Positions 1-6,540 of a stretch of DNA of 6,843 bases are shown piece by piece (position 1 is the stretch's first letter; the number at the start of each line of letters is the position of its first letter). The notes under the pieces were generated by a model, which saw only the letters and a program-made list of their open reading frames with translations, ran no database searches and had not been told where the DNA came from. The position numbers and the translations under genes are program-made. Origin of the DNA: Desulfovibrio sp. (GTDB lineage: Bacteria > Desulfobacterota > Desulfovibrionia > Desulfovibrionales > Desulfovibrionaceae); the NCBI GenBank assembly GCA_031255035.1, contig JAIRTI010000253.1, positions 1 to 6,843 of the forward strand, given 5' to 3'.

Positions 1-768
1 CAGCCCGGCCCGGCGCACGGCCTCGCCGTGCAGATTCAGGGCGCTGGTCACGGGAATATGGGCGCGTGGCATGTGGATTCTGGCCAGGGCCATGGCGTGA
101 AGGGCGGCATTGGCGCCGCATCCGGGCGCCGCCCTCAGAGGCGTTTCCGATTGCGGCGTAAACGGGCTGATGGACAGCATGGCCGGTTGCCATAGGGCGA
201 GTTCGGCAAGGGACTCTTCAAGAGACGCTTCAGCATCACCCGGCAGACCGACGATCAGGCCGGTGCCGCTTTCATAGCCGAGGTCTTGCAAGCGGAAAAA
301 GGCGGAGCGCCGGTCTTCCAGTTTTTTGCCCGGCCGTAGCGAGGCGTACAGCGCCGCATCCATGATTTCCATCTTCAGCAGATAGCGGTCGGCCCCGGCC
401 TTGCGCAACAGAGCATATTCCCGTGGCTTGCGCTCGCCCAGGGACAAGGTGACGGCCAGCCCCAGCTCCGACTTGATGCGTTCCACAAGCGCCGCGAAGC
501 CCGCAGCGCCCGCTACATCAAGGGCCGGGTCCTCGCCGGACTGGAGAACCACGGTGCCGAAGCCCAGGGCGGCGACGTCCTGGGCGCAGGCGAAAATGGT
601 CTTGTAGTCCAGCCGGTAGCGGTCAAGCCTCTGGTTGTCGCGCCTGAGGCCGCAGTACAGGCAGTTTTGCCGGCAGTGATTGGAGAATTCAATGATGCCG
701 CGCAGGTGTACCTTTTTTTCCCAGTAGCGTTCGCGCAAGGCGCGGGCTTTGTCCCGGACGGTCTCCAT
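1..768 (-). CDS. hydE: [FeFe]-hydrogenase maturase HydE, radical SAM (partial, C-terminus off the window)
   Basis: HydE is a radical-SAM enzyme that acts with HydG and HydF to build the di-iron subcluster of the H-cluster; it processes the cysteine-bound Fe(CO)2(CN) synthon made by HydG. I translated 256 residues before the window ends. The radical-SAM motif CRQNCLYC gives ligands C32, C36 and C39, preceded by IIEFSN. Further HydE-like blocks are VVLQSGEDP (73-81), VTLSLGER (106-113), GADRYLL (125-131), LRP (144-146), GLPGD (174-178) and an IPVTSA stretch near 238-243. The start is the ATG at 766-768. No earlier start is possible, because the hydG stop codon lies two codons upstream in the same frame. 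The N-terminus is therefore about 35-40 residues shorter than I recall for Thermotoga HydE, with the first residues aligning just before the KARALRERY helix. No strong Shine-Dalgarno is visible, so translation probably depends on coupling to hydG. BioB-like or PylB-like enzymes are the alternatives, but the motifs and position favour HydE. Confidence 0.93.
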   Translation of the reverse strand, partial: METVRDKARALRERYWEKKVHLRGIIEFSNHCRQNCLYCGLRRDNQRLDRYRLDYKTIFACAQDVAALGFGTVVLQSGEDPALDVAGAAGFAALVERIKSELGLAVTLSLGERKPREYALLRKAGADRYLLKMEIMDAALYASLRPGKKLEDRRSAFFRLQDLGYESGTGLIVGLPGDAEASLEESLAELALWQPAMLSISPFTPQSETPLRAAPGCGANAALHAMALARIHMPRAHIPVTSALNLHGEAVRRAGL

Positions 769-771
769 GGC

Positions 772-2175
772 CTAAACCAGAATGTCCCGTTCGCCGGCGT
801 CGATGCGCGCCAGAAGGGCCAGGAGCTTGTCGCGCCCGGCTTCCGGAAGCTTGCCGGCAAGCTCGCGGACATAGCCGATTCCCTTGGCTTTGGCGTCAGC
901 GCTCGCATAGTCAAGCAGATACTCATAATAGGTCATCAGGGCGTTGGGGTCGCAAAAGGTGTGGATGAAGGCCGAGCGGGCAAAGCCCATGAAGTGGTCG
1001 CCGGTGCGGCCTTTGCGGTAGCAACTGGTGCAGAAGGAAGGGATGTAGCCGTCCGCTTGCAGGGCTTCGATAATTTCGGGCAGATTGCGTTCGTCGCCCA
1101 CCCAGAACTGCTGGGCCTCGGGATTGTTGGCGGACGCGCTCTGGTAGCCGCCGGGCGAGGTGCGCGACGCGGCGCTCAGTTGCGAGATGCCGAGCCTGAG
1201 CAGATCGCGCTTCAGGACCGGCCCTTCCCTGGTGGTGATGATCATGCCGGTATAGGGCAGGGCCAGGCGGACCACGGCGATGATGCGTTTGAAGGTCTCG
1301 TCGGAAATGACGTTGGGCGGGTTGTGGGAAATCTCGGAGTTCTGGGCCGGTTCGATGCGCGGGAAAGAGATGGTGTGCGGCCCGGCCCCGAAGGCGTCTT
1401 CAAGGGCTTTGGCGTGGCGCAAAAGGGCCAGCACTTCGAAACGGTGGTCGAAGAGGCCGAAAAGCACGCCCAGGCCCACGTCGTCCACCCCGCCCAGATT
1501 GGCCCGGTGCAAGGCGAAGAGCCGCCAGTCATAGTCCTTTTTTTTGCCGCCCAGGTGTACGGCCTTATAGGTCTCCCGGTGGTAGGTCTCCTGAAAGCAC
1601 TGGTAGGTGCCGATGCCCGCCTGTTTCAGCCTGGCGAAGCCCTCGGATTTCATAGGGGCGCAGTTGACGTTCACCCGGCGTATTTCGCCCGACGGCGGGC
1701 TCTTCACCGAATAGATGTGGCTGACGCTGTCGGCAATGGTTTCGGCGTTCCACCTGGGGTGATCGCCGTACACGGCCATGACCCGCTTGTGGCCCATGTT
1801 CTCGATCAGGCGGACCTCGCGGGCGATCTCGTCCGGGTCGAGGCTTTTGCGCTCCAGGTCCTTGTTCCTGGCGTTGAAGGCGCAGTAAGCACAGTTGTTG
1901 CCGCAGAGGTTGGAGACATACAGCGGCGCGAAAATGACCATGCGTCTGCCGTACACGCGCTCCTTGAGTTCAAGGGCGGTTTCGTACAGGGCTTCAAGAC
2001 GGCCTTCGGGCAGCGGCGCCAGCAGGGCCGCTGCCTCGTCAAGGTCAAGGCCCGCGCCCTGGCGGGCCTTGACCAGGATGTCGTCAATGCGGGCCGCGTC
2101 CGGCGCGGCCTCGCGATCAATGCTTGACCAGAGCGCCCTTTCATCCAGAAAGGGCGCGAATTCTTCACTGCTCAT
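772..2175 (-). CDS. hydG: [FeFe]-hydrogenase maturase HydG, radical SAM tyrosine lyase
   Basis: HydG cleaves tyrosine with SAM to p-cresol and dehydroglycine, and from the latter forms CO and cyanide bound to iron as the precursor of the H-cluster di-iron site. The protein has 467 residues, normal for the family. The radical-SAM cluster motif CGNNCAYC supplies C91, C95 and C98. The HydG-specific auxiliary cluster motif is complete, with C382-x2-C385-x22-C408. Other family blocks are CFQETYHRETY (193-203), the DDVGLGVLFGLFDHRFEVL block from 231, GPHTISFPR (265-273) and SAASRTSPGGY (334-344). The C-terminal cysteines separate it from the thiazole enzyme ThiH, which lacks the CO/CN-forming auxiliary cluster. 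The start ATG is at 2173-2175, one base after the hydA stop (TAGGATG), with a partial GAGAG Shine-Dalgarno just upstream. This points to reinitiation after hydA. The gene ends with TAG three bases before hydE. Confidence 0.97.
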   Translation of the reverse strand: MSSEEFAPFLDERALWSSIDREAAPDAARIDDILVKARQGAGLDLDEAAALLAPLPEGRLEALYETALELKERVYGRRMVIFAPLYVSNLCGNNCAYCAFNARNKDLERKSLDPDEIAREVRLIENMGHKRVMAVYGDHPRWNAETIADSVSHIYSVKSPPSGEIRRVNVNCAPMKSEGFARLKQAGIGTYQCFQETYHRETYKAVHLGGKKKDYDWRLFALHRANLGGVDDVGLGVLFGLFDHRFEVLALLRHAKALEDAFGAGPHTISFPRIEPAQNSEISHNPPNVISDETFKRIIAVVRLALPYTGMIITTREGPVLKRDLLRLGISQLSAASRTSPGGYQSASANNPEAQQFWVGDERNLPEIIEALQADGYIPSFCTSCYRKGRTGDHFMGFARSAFIHTFCDPNALMTYYEYLLDYASADAKAKGIGYVRELAGKLPEAGRDKLLALLARIDAGERDILV

Positions 2176-2176
2176 C

Positions 2177-3913
2177 CTACACTCTCGATCGTTTCACATA
2201 CTGCGTGTGCAGAAGCTGCCGGGCCAACTCGCTATGGGGTTCGCCCAGGAAATCGGCGTACAATTTCTTGATGGCCGGGTTTTCATGCGATTTGCGCAGA
2301 CGGTTGCCCTTGTCTTCGCTGAACAGGGCCCTGGCGCGTTTTTCAATAATACTGATGTCGCCGTGGTGGTAGGGCTGGCCGCCGCCGTCAATGCAGCCGC
2401 CGGGGCAGGCCATGATTTCAATGGCGTGGTATTCGGCCTTGCCGGCGCGGATGTCTTCCAGCAACTGCCTGGCGTTGCCCAGGCCGCTGGCAACCGCGAC
2501 CTTTACGTCCATGCCGGCGATGGGAATGGTGGCCTGCTTGATGCCCTTGATGCCCCTGAGCTGCGCGAAATCGACCTTTTCCAGCGACTGGCCGGTCAGC
2601 CAGTCGTAGGCGGTGCGCAGCGCCGCTTCAAGCACGCCGCCGCTGGCCCCGAAGATCACGGCCGCGCCCGTGGATTCGCCCATGGGGTCATCGAACGGCT
2701 CGTCCGGGAGTCCCGCGAAATTGATGCCCGCCTCGCGGATCATCTTGACCAGTTCGCGGGTGGTCAGCACCAGATCCACTTCCGGATAGCCGTCGGCGTT
2801 CATTTCCGCGCGCCCGGCCTCGTATTTTTTAGCGATGCAGGGCATAATGGAAACCACGGCCATCCTGGCCGGGTCGATGTCCAGTTCCTGGGCCATATAG
2901 GTTTTGGCGATGGCGCCGAACATCTGCTGCGGCGATTTGCAGGTGGAAGGCACGTCCAGCATATCGCTGAACTGATGCTCGAAGAACTTCACCCAGCCCG
3001 GACAGCAGCTTGTCAGAATGGGCAGTTTGCCGCCGTGTTTGATGCGGTGGATAAGTTCGGCCGCTTCTTCCATGATGGTCAGGTCGGCCGCGAAGTTGGT
3101 GTCGAACACCTTGTCAAAGCCGAACTGACGCAGGGCGGCCACCATTTTGCCCGTGACCGGCGTTCCGGGCGGGATGCCGAAGGATTCGCCCAGGGCCGCG
3201 CGCACCGCGGGAGCGGTTTGCACCACCACGTATTTATCGGGGTCGTTGAGGAGGCGCAACAGCTTGCCCACGTTGTTCACTTCGGAAAGGGCCGCCGTGG
3301 GGCAGACGGCCACGCACTGGCCGCACGAGGTGCAGGTGGTGTCGATGACCGGCAGGTTGAAGGCCGTGCCCACGGTGGTGCGAAAGCCCCGGTTCAGGCC
3401 GGAAAGGGCGTTCACGGTCTGCACCTGGTTGCACATGGTTTCGCAGCGGCGGCAGAGGACGCACTTGTTCATCTCGCGCACAAAGGCCGGGCTGGATTCA
3501 TCTTTTTTGAACTGGGCCATCTCGCCGGTATAGCGGATGTTCTGGATGGAAAGCTCGGCGGCCAGGGCCTGAAGCTCACAGTCGGTGCTCTTGGCGCAGA
3601 TCAGACAGTCCTTGGGATGGTTGGACAAAATAAGCTGCATGACCGTGCGCCTGGCGATGATGGTGCGCGGCGTGTGGGTTTTGACCTCCATGCCGGCGGC
3701 CACGGGCGTGGCGCAGGCCGGGGCCAGGGTGCGCCGGCCCGCCACTTCGACCATGCAGACCCGGCAGGTGGCGCCCTGGTTCACCATTTTGATGTCGTGC
3801 AGGTTCAGGTGGCACAGAGTCGGTATATGGATGTCAAGCTTGCGCGCCGCGTCAAGTATGGTCGAGCCTTCGGGCACTTCAACGTGTTTTTCATTGATGG
3901 TCAGACTGATCAT
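2177..3913 (-). CDS. hydA: NAD-linked electron-bifurcating [FeFe]-hydrogenase, catalytic subunit HydA (HndD-like)
   Basis: This is the catalytic subunit, which reversibly oxidises H2 at the H-cluster and passes electrons to the HydB/HydC NAD module and ferredoxin. It has 578 residues. The order is: N-terminal [2Fe-2S] domain (C34, C50, C53, C67); histidine-ligated [4Fe-4S] site H99-x3-C103-x2-C106-x5-C112; two ferredoxin-type [4Fe-4S] sites (C151/C154/C157/C161 and C194/C197/C200/C204); then the H-cluster domain. Its signatures are all intact: L1 TSCCPGW (301-307, with C303 the expected proton-transfer cysteine and C304 a ligand), L2 MPCIAKKYE (357-365), and L3 EIMACPGGCIDGGGQP (499-514). The C-terminus (about 530-578) resembles the small-subunit domain, with LLHTQY near the end. 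It lacks the extra C-terminal [2Fe-2S] domain I recall in Thermotoga HydA. The open frame extends upstream to 4060, but the ATG at 3911-3913 is preferred: it gives the family N-terminus MISLTINEK and has a GGGAG Shine-Dalgarno (3919-3923). It lies 14 bases after hydB. Confidence 0.97.
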   Translation of the reverse strand: MISLTINEKHVEVPEGSTILDAARKLDIHIPTLCHLNLHDIKMVNQGATCRVCMVEVAGRRTLAPACATPVAAGMEVKTHTPRTIIARRTVMQLILSNHPKDCLICAKSTDCELQALAAELSIQNIRYTGEMAQFKKDESSPAFVREMNKCVLCRRCETMCNQVQTVNALSGLNRGFRTTVGTAFNLPVIDTTCTSCGQCVAVCPTAALSEVNNVGKLLRLLNDPDKYVVVQTAPAVRAALGESFGIPPGTPVTGKMVAALRQFGFDKVFDTNFAADLTIMEEAAELIHRIKHGGKLPILTSCCPGWVKFFEHQFSDMLDVPSTCKSPQQMFGAIAKTYMAQELDIDPARMAVVSIMPCIAKKYEAGRAEMNADGYPEVDLVLTTRELVKMIREAGINFAGLPDEPFDDPMGESTGAAVIFGASGGVLEAALRTAYDWLTGQSLEKVDFAQLRGIKGIKQATIPIAGMDVKVAVASGLGNARQLLEDIRAGKAEYHAIEIMACPGGCIDGGGQPYHHGDISIIEKRARALFSEDKGNRLRKSHENPAIKKLYADFLGEPHSELARQLLHTQYVKRSRV

Positions 3914-3918
3914 GGTAT

Positions 3919-3923
3919 CTCCC
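3919..3923 (-). promoter_or_regulatory. Ribosome binding site deciding the hydA start
   Basis: GGGAG lies five bases upstream of the ATG at 3911-3913, in the 14-base gap after hydB. It supports this start over upstream in-frame codons that would overlap hydB by up to 133 bases. Confidence 0.7.
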
Positions 3924-3927
3924 GGCG

Positions 3928-5805
3928 TTATTGGCGGACAATGGCGTGAATCGGACACTTGCCTTCGCAGGCGCCGCATTTGATGCAACGGCTGATATCT
4001 ATGGTGTGGTGCTGCTTTTTCTCGCCGCTGATGCACGAGACCGGGCAGCCGCGTTTGCACAGGCCGCAGCCGACGCAGGCGTCGCTGATCACGAAGTCAA
4101 GAAGATTGATGCACACGCCCGCCGGGCAGCGCTTCTCCACAACGTGGGCCACGTACTCGTCCCAGAAGTGCTTCAGGGTGCTGAGGACCGGGTTCGGCGC
4201 GGTCTGGCCGAGACCGCAAAGGGCCGTGTCCTGGATGACCCTGCTCAGGGAACTGAGGTTTTCGAGGTCTTCCATGGTGGCTTTGCCGTCGGTGATGGCG
4301 GTGAGAATCTCGTGGATGCGTTTGTTGCCGATGCGGCAGGGCGTACATTTGCCGCAGGATTCCTCCATGGTGAAATCCAGGTAGAACTTGGCGATATCCA
4401 CCATACAGTTGTCTTCATCCATGACGATCATGCCGCCGGAGCCCATCATGGAGCCTCTGGCGGTCAGGGCTTCGTAGTCGATGGCGATGTCGAGATCGCC
4501 TGCCGGGATACAGCCTCCCGAAGGGCCTCCCGTCTGCACGGCCTTGAATTTCTTGCCGTCTTTGATGCCGCCGCCGATTTCATAGATGATTTCCCGCAGG
4601 GTGATGCCCATGGGCACTTCCACCAGGCCGACGTTGTTGATCTTGCCGGCCAGGGCGAAAACCTTGGTGCCCTTGGCTTTTTCAGTGCCGAACGCGGAAA
4701 GCCAGGCCGCGCCCCGGCGCAGTATCTGGGGCACGTTGGCGAAGGTCTCCACGTTGTTGATGATCGTGGGCCTGCCCCACAGCCCTTTTTCCGCGGGGAA
4801 CGGGGGTTTGGAGGTGGGTTCGCCGCGCCCGCCTTCAATGGAGTGGATGAGGGCCGTTTCCTCGCCGCAGACAAAAGCGCCCGCGCCGTATTTGAGCTCG
4901 ATGTCAAAGGAAAAGCCGGAACCGAGTATGTTTTCGCCCAGAAATCCGGCTTCGCGCGCCTGGTCCACGGCGCGCTGCAAACGCTCGATTGCCAGAGGGT
5001 ATTCCGCCCGTATATACACGTATCCGTAGCGCGAACCCATGGCGTAGGCGGCAATGGCCATGCCCTCGACGATGCTGTGCGGGTCGCCTTCGAGAATCGA
5101 ACGATCCATGAACGCCCCAGGGTCACCCTCGTCGGCGTTGCAGATGACGTATTTGACGTCGTTTTTCTGTCTGGCCGCGATTTCCCACTTGAGGCCCGTG
5201 GGAAAGCCCCCGCCGCCCCGGCCGCGAAGGCCGGAGGACTTGACTTCGGCCACGACCTCGGCGGGCTTCATGGCGCTCAGACACTTGGACAGGCCGAGAT
5301 AGCCTTCGGCCGCGATATATTCCTCAATAAGTTCCGGGTTGATAAGGCCGCAATTACAGAGCGCCACGCGCATCTGCTTCTTATAGAAATCCATGTCGTG
5401 CTGCTTTTCCAGGCGCAGGCCGCCACGGGCCGGGTCCTCGTACAGAAGCCGCTCGACTATGGTGTTGCCCTCCAGGTGGCTGCGGACGATGTCCCTGGCG
5501 TCCTCCGGCGTGACTTCCGTATAGAACACGTCGTCGGGGAAGACTTTGACGATGGGGCCCTTTTCACAGAAGCCGAAACAGCCGGTGATCTGGGCGGTGA
5601 CGCTTTTTTGCAGTTTGGCGGCCTTGATTTCCTTGTTCAGGGCCGCGAGCAGTTCCTTGCTCTGCGAGGATTGGCAGCCCGTGCCGCCGCAGATGAGGAG
5701 TTCGCGCTTATCCGCGCTTTTGTCCCCTTCGGCGCGCAGCGCCATGAGCGGGCGCAGTTTGGCGTGGGCTTCGGCAAGATCCTTGGGAGTGGCTATTTTC
5801 CGCAT
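3928..5805 (-). CDS. hydB: NAD-linked [FeFe]-hydrogenase flavoprotein subunit HydB (NuoF/HndC-like, with fused [2Fe-2S] N-domain and 2x[4Fe-4S] C-domain)
   Basis: HydB is the FMN- and NAD(H)-binding subunit, the proposed site of flavin-based electron bifurcation in HydABC hydrogenases. It has 625 residues, close to Thermotoga HydB. Residues about 35-115 form a thioredoxin-like [2Fe-2S] domain (C39, C44, C76, C80, in CGGTGC and GCFGFCEKGP). The NuoF core follows, with the nucleotide/flavin glycine-rich loop GRGGGGFPTGLKW (195-207), NADEGDPGAF (223-232) and YGAGAFVCGEETALI (306-320). The N3-type [4Fe-4S] site is C484/C487/C490 (SCGKCTPCR) plus C530. Two C-terminal ferredoxin-type sites are C577/C580/C583/C587 and C607/C610/C613/C617. 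The start at 5805 has AGAGGT (5811-5816) five bases upstream, overlapping the hydC stop. The N-terminal [2Fe-2S] domain does the job of a separate HndB subunit, and no hndB gene is present. Formate dehydrogenase beta subunits have similar architecture, but the adjoining HydA fixes the assignment. Confidence 0.96.
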   Translation of the reverse strand: MRKIATPKDLAEAHAKLRPLMALRAEGDKSADKRELLICGGTGCQSSQSKELLAALNKEIKAAKLQKSVTAQITGCFGFCEKGPIVKVFPDDVFYTEVTPEDARDIVRSHLEGNTIVERLLYEDPARGGLRLEKQHDMDFYKKQMRVALCNCGLINPELIEEYIAAEGYLGLSKCLSAMKPAEVVAEVKSSGLRGRGGGGFPTGLKWEIAARQKNDVKYVICNADEGDPGAFMDRSILEGDPHSIVEGMAIAAYAMGSRYGYVYIRAEYPLAIERLQRAVDQAREAGFLGENILGSGFSFDIELKYGAGAFVCGEETALIHSIEGGRGEPTSKPPFPAEKGLWGRPTIINNVETFANVPQILRRGAAWLSAFGTEKAKGTKVFALAGKINNVGLVEVPMGITLREIIYEIGGGIKDGKKFKAVQTGGPSGGCIPAGDLDIAIDYEALTARGSMMGSGGMIVMDEDNCMVDIAKFYLDFTMEESCGKCTPCRIGNKRIHEILTAITDGKATMEDLENLSSLSRVIQDTALCGLGQTAPNPVLSTLKHFWDEYVAHVVEKRCPAGVCINLLDFVISDACVGCGLCKRGCPVSCISGEKKQHHTIDISRCIKCGACEGKCPIHAIVRQ

Positions 5806-5810
5806 GGGCT

Positions 5811-5816
5811 ACCTCT
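5811..5816 (-). promoter_or_regulatory. Ribosome binding site of hydB overlapping the hydC stop codon
   Basis: AGAGGT lies five bases before the hydB ATG. Its first two bases belong to the TAG stop of hydC (5817-5815), an arrangement typical of translationally coupled subunits made in equal amounts. Confidence 0.7.
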
Positions 5817-6294
5817 AGGCGTTGTTGTCCTTGATGATTTTGTTCACGTCGTCTTCCGTGATCTTACCGTAGACTTTTTCATTAGCCAGCATCACCGGCG
5901 CCAGGCCGCAGGCGCCGACGCAGCGCAGCGAGTCAAGGCTGAATTTGCGGTCCGGCGTGGTGCCGCCCCGGACAATGCCCAGGTCTTTTTCAAGACGGCG
6001 CATGATCTTTTCGGAGCCGCGCACGAAACAGGCCGTGCCCATACAGACCTTCAACTGACAGCGGCCCTTGGGCTCCGTGGTGAAGTAAGAGTAAAAAGTG
6101 ACCACGCCGTAGATTTTTGACGCGGGAACGCGGAGCTTGTCCGAAATAAAGAGCATCACCTCTTTGGACAGATAGCCGAAGATATGCTGCGCTTCGTAAA
6201 GGACTTTGATCAGGGCCGAGTCCTTGTCATCGAACTGGTCCATGTATTTGGCGAGGGTCTTGTAGCCGTCGACATGCAGTTTCTTGGCCGCCAT
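5815..6294 (-). CDS. hydC: NAD-linked [FeFe]-hydrogenase [2Fe-2S] subunit HydC (NuoE/HndA-like)
   Basis: HydC is the small NuoE-like electron-transfer subunit that pairs with HydB and carries one [2Fe-2S] cluster near the FMN. It has 159 residues, typical of the family. A helical N-terminal part (about 1-70) contains LIKVLYEAQHIFGYLS and the IYGVVTFYSYF block (61-71) of NuoE proteins. A thioredoxin-like domain follows, with cluster ligands C84 and C89 (VCMGTAC) and C125 and C129 (RCVGACG). C79 is an additional cysteine outside the usual pattern. The start ATG at 6292-6294 has a strong GGAGG five bases upstream. This is the first gene of the operon. It ends in TAG nine bases before hydB, whose Shine-Dalgarno overlaps this stop codon. 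Homologues also serve NAD-dependent formate dehydrogenases and complex I, but the neighbours make a hydrogenase role clear. Confidence 0.95.
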   Translation of the reverse strand: MAAKKLHVDGYKTLAKYMDQFDDKDSALIKVLYEAQHIFGYLSKEVMLFISDKLRVPASKIYGVVTFYSYFTTEPKGRCQLKVCMGTACFVRGSEKIMRRLEKDLGIVRGGTTPDRKFSLDSLRCVGACGLAPVMLANEKVYGKITEDDVNKIIKDNNA

Positions 6295-6299
6295 ACGAA

Positions 6300-6304
6300 C
6301 CTCC
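6300..6304 (-). promoter_or_regulatory. Ribosome binding site of hydC
   Basis: A perfect GGAGG lies five bases before the hydC ATG on the minus strand. It is the strongest Shine-Dalgarno in the window and fixes the start of the first gene of the operon. Confidence 0.85.
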
Positions 6305-6329
6305 GGCTGAAGGTGGGAAGGAAATTAAC

Positions 6330-6349
6330 CGCCGGACGCGCGTCCGGCG
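6330..6349 (-). promoter_or_regulatory. 20-bp perfect palindrome in the operon leader
   Basis: The arms CGCCGGACGC and GCGTCCGGCG are perfectly complementary with no spacer. The element lies between the predicted transcription start (about 6379) and the hydC Shine-Dalgarno, 35 bases before the start codon. It could be an operator for a dimeric repressor or, in RNA, a GC-rich hairpin with a small loop that affects translation or termination. The bases after it (GGTTAATTT) form only a weak T-rich tail, so a true terminator is doubtful. Confidence 0.55.
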
Positions 6350-6385
6350 TCAGGACCGTTTCACGATGAAATGACTTCCAGCATG

Positions 6386-6415
6386 ACTATAAGGTATGTG
6401 CACGGCCCTTTACAA
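6386..6415 (-). promoter_or_regulatory. Predicted sigma-70-type promoter of the hyd operon
   Basis: Read on the minus strand, a TTGTAA box (6415-6410, 4 of 6 to TTGACA) is followed after 18 bases by TATAGT (6391-6386, 5 of 6 to TATAAT). Transcription would start near 6379, giving a leader of about 85 bases before hydC. This is the best match in the gap and the only obvious promoter for the five genes. No sigma-54 pattern is convincing here. The assignment comes from the sequence pattern alone. Confidence 0.5.
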
Positions 6416-6442
6416 GCGGTAAATGGGGGGATTGAAAAAAAA

Positions 6443-6456
6443 TGTTTACGTTTACA
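6443..6456 (-). promoter_or_regulatory. Tandem hexamer repeat upstream of the promoter
   Basis: The plus strand reads TGTTTACGTTTACA, two adjacent GTTTAC units (6444-6455), immediately beside an A8/T8 tract (6435-6442). It lies about 28 bases upstream of the -35 box, a suitable place for an activator site or an AT-rich UP-like element. It does not fit the spacing of Rex or CRP/FNR palindromes (TGT-N8-ACA rather than N10). Function is unknown. Confidence 0.25.
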
Positions 6457-6489
6457 AAAGGCGTCCGTTTCGCGCCAGCAATTCTCATT

Positions 6490-6532
6490 TTGTCGAAGCC
6501 AATTTGATCGCATGTGGGCTCTGCCCACACCC
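6490..6532. repeat. Hairpin-bearing direct repeat, copy 1 (43 bp)
   Basis: Begins ttgtcgaagccaatt and ends cgcatgtgggctctgcccac followed by accc on the plus strand. The core TGTGGGC-TCT-GCCCACA can form a 7-bp stem with a 3-base loop. The second copy starts 51 bases further right. Neither strand has a T-tract directly after the stem, so it does not look like an intrinsic terminator. It resembles a dispersed REP-like intergenic element. Confidence 0.8.
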
Positions 6533-6540
6533 CGGTTCTG

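Noticed and set aside
3914..4060. A longer hydA start at 4060
   Set aside because: It would overlap the hydB coding region and add a sequence unlike any hydrogenase N-terminus. The ATG at 3911-3913 has a good Shine-Dalgarno and yields the family N-terminus.
667..6120. Long plus-strand open frames at 667-2127, 1895-3949 and 3931-6120
   Set aside because: They lie antisense to hydG, hydA and hydB, resemble no known protein, and are explained by the few stop codons in GC-rich sequence opposite strongly biased codons.
6443..6456. Rex or CRP/FNR-family binding site
   Set aside because: The TGT and ACA ends are eight bases apart rather than ten, and the inner bases are direct rather than inverted repeats.
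6460..6480. Possible sigma-54 promoter at TGGCGCG on the minus strand
   Set aside because: The -24-like TGGCGCG is not followed by a TTGC box at the required spacing.
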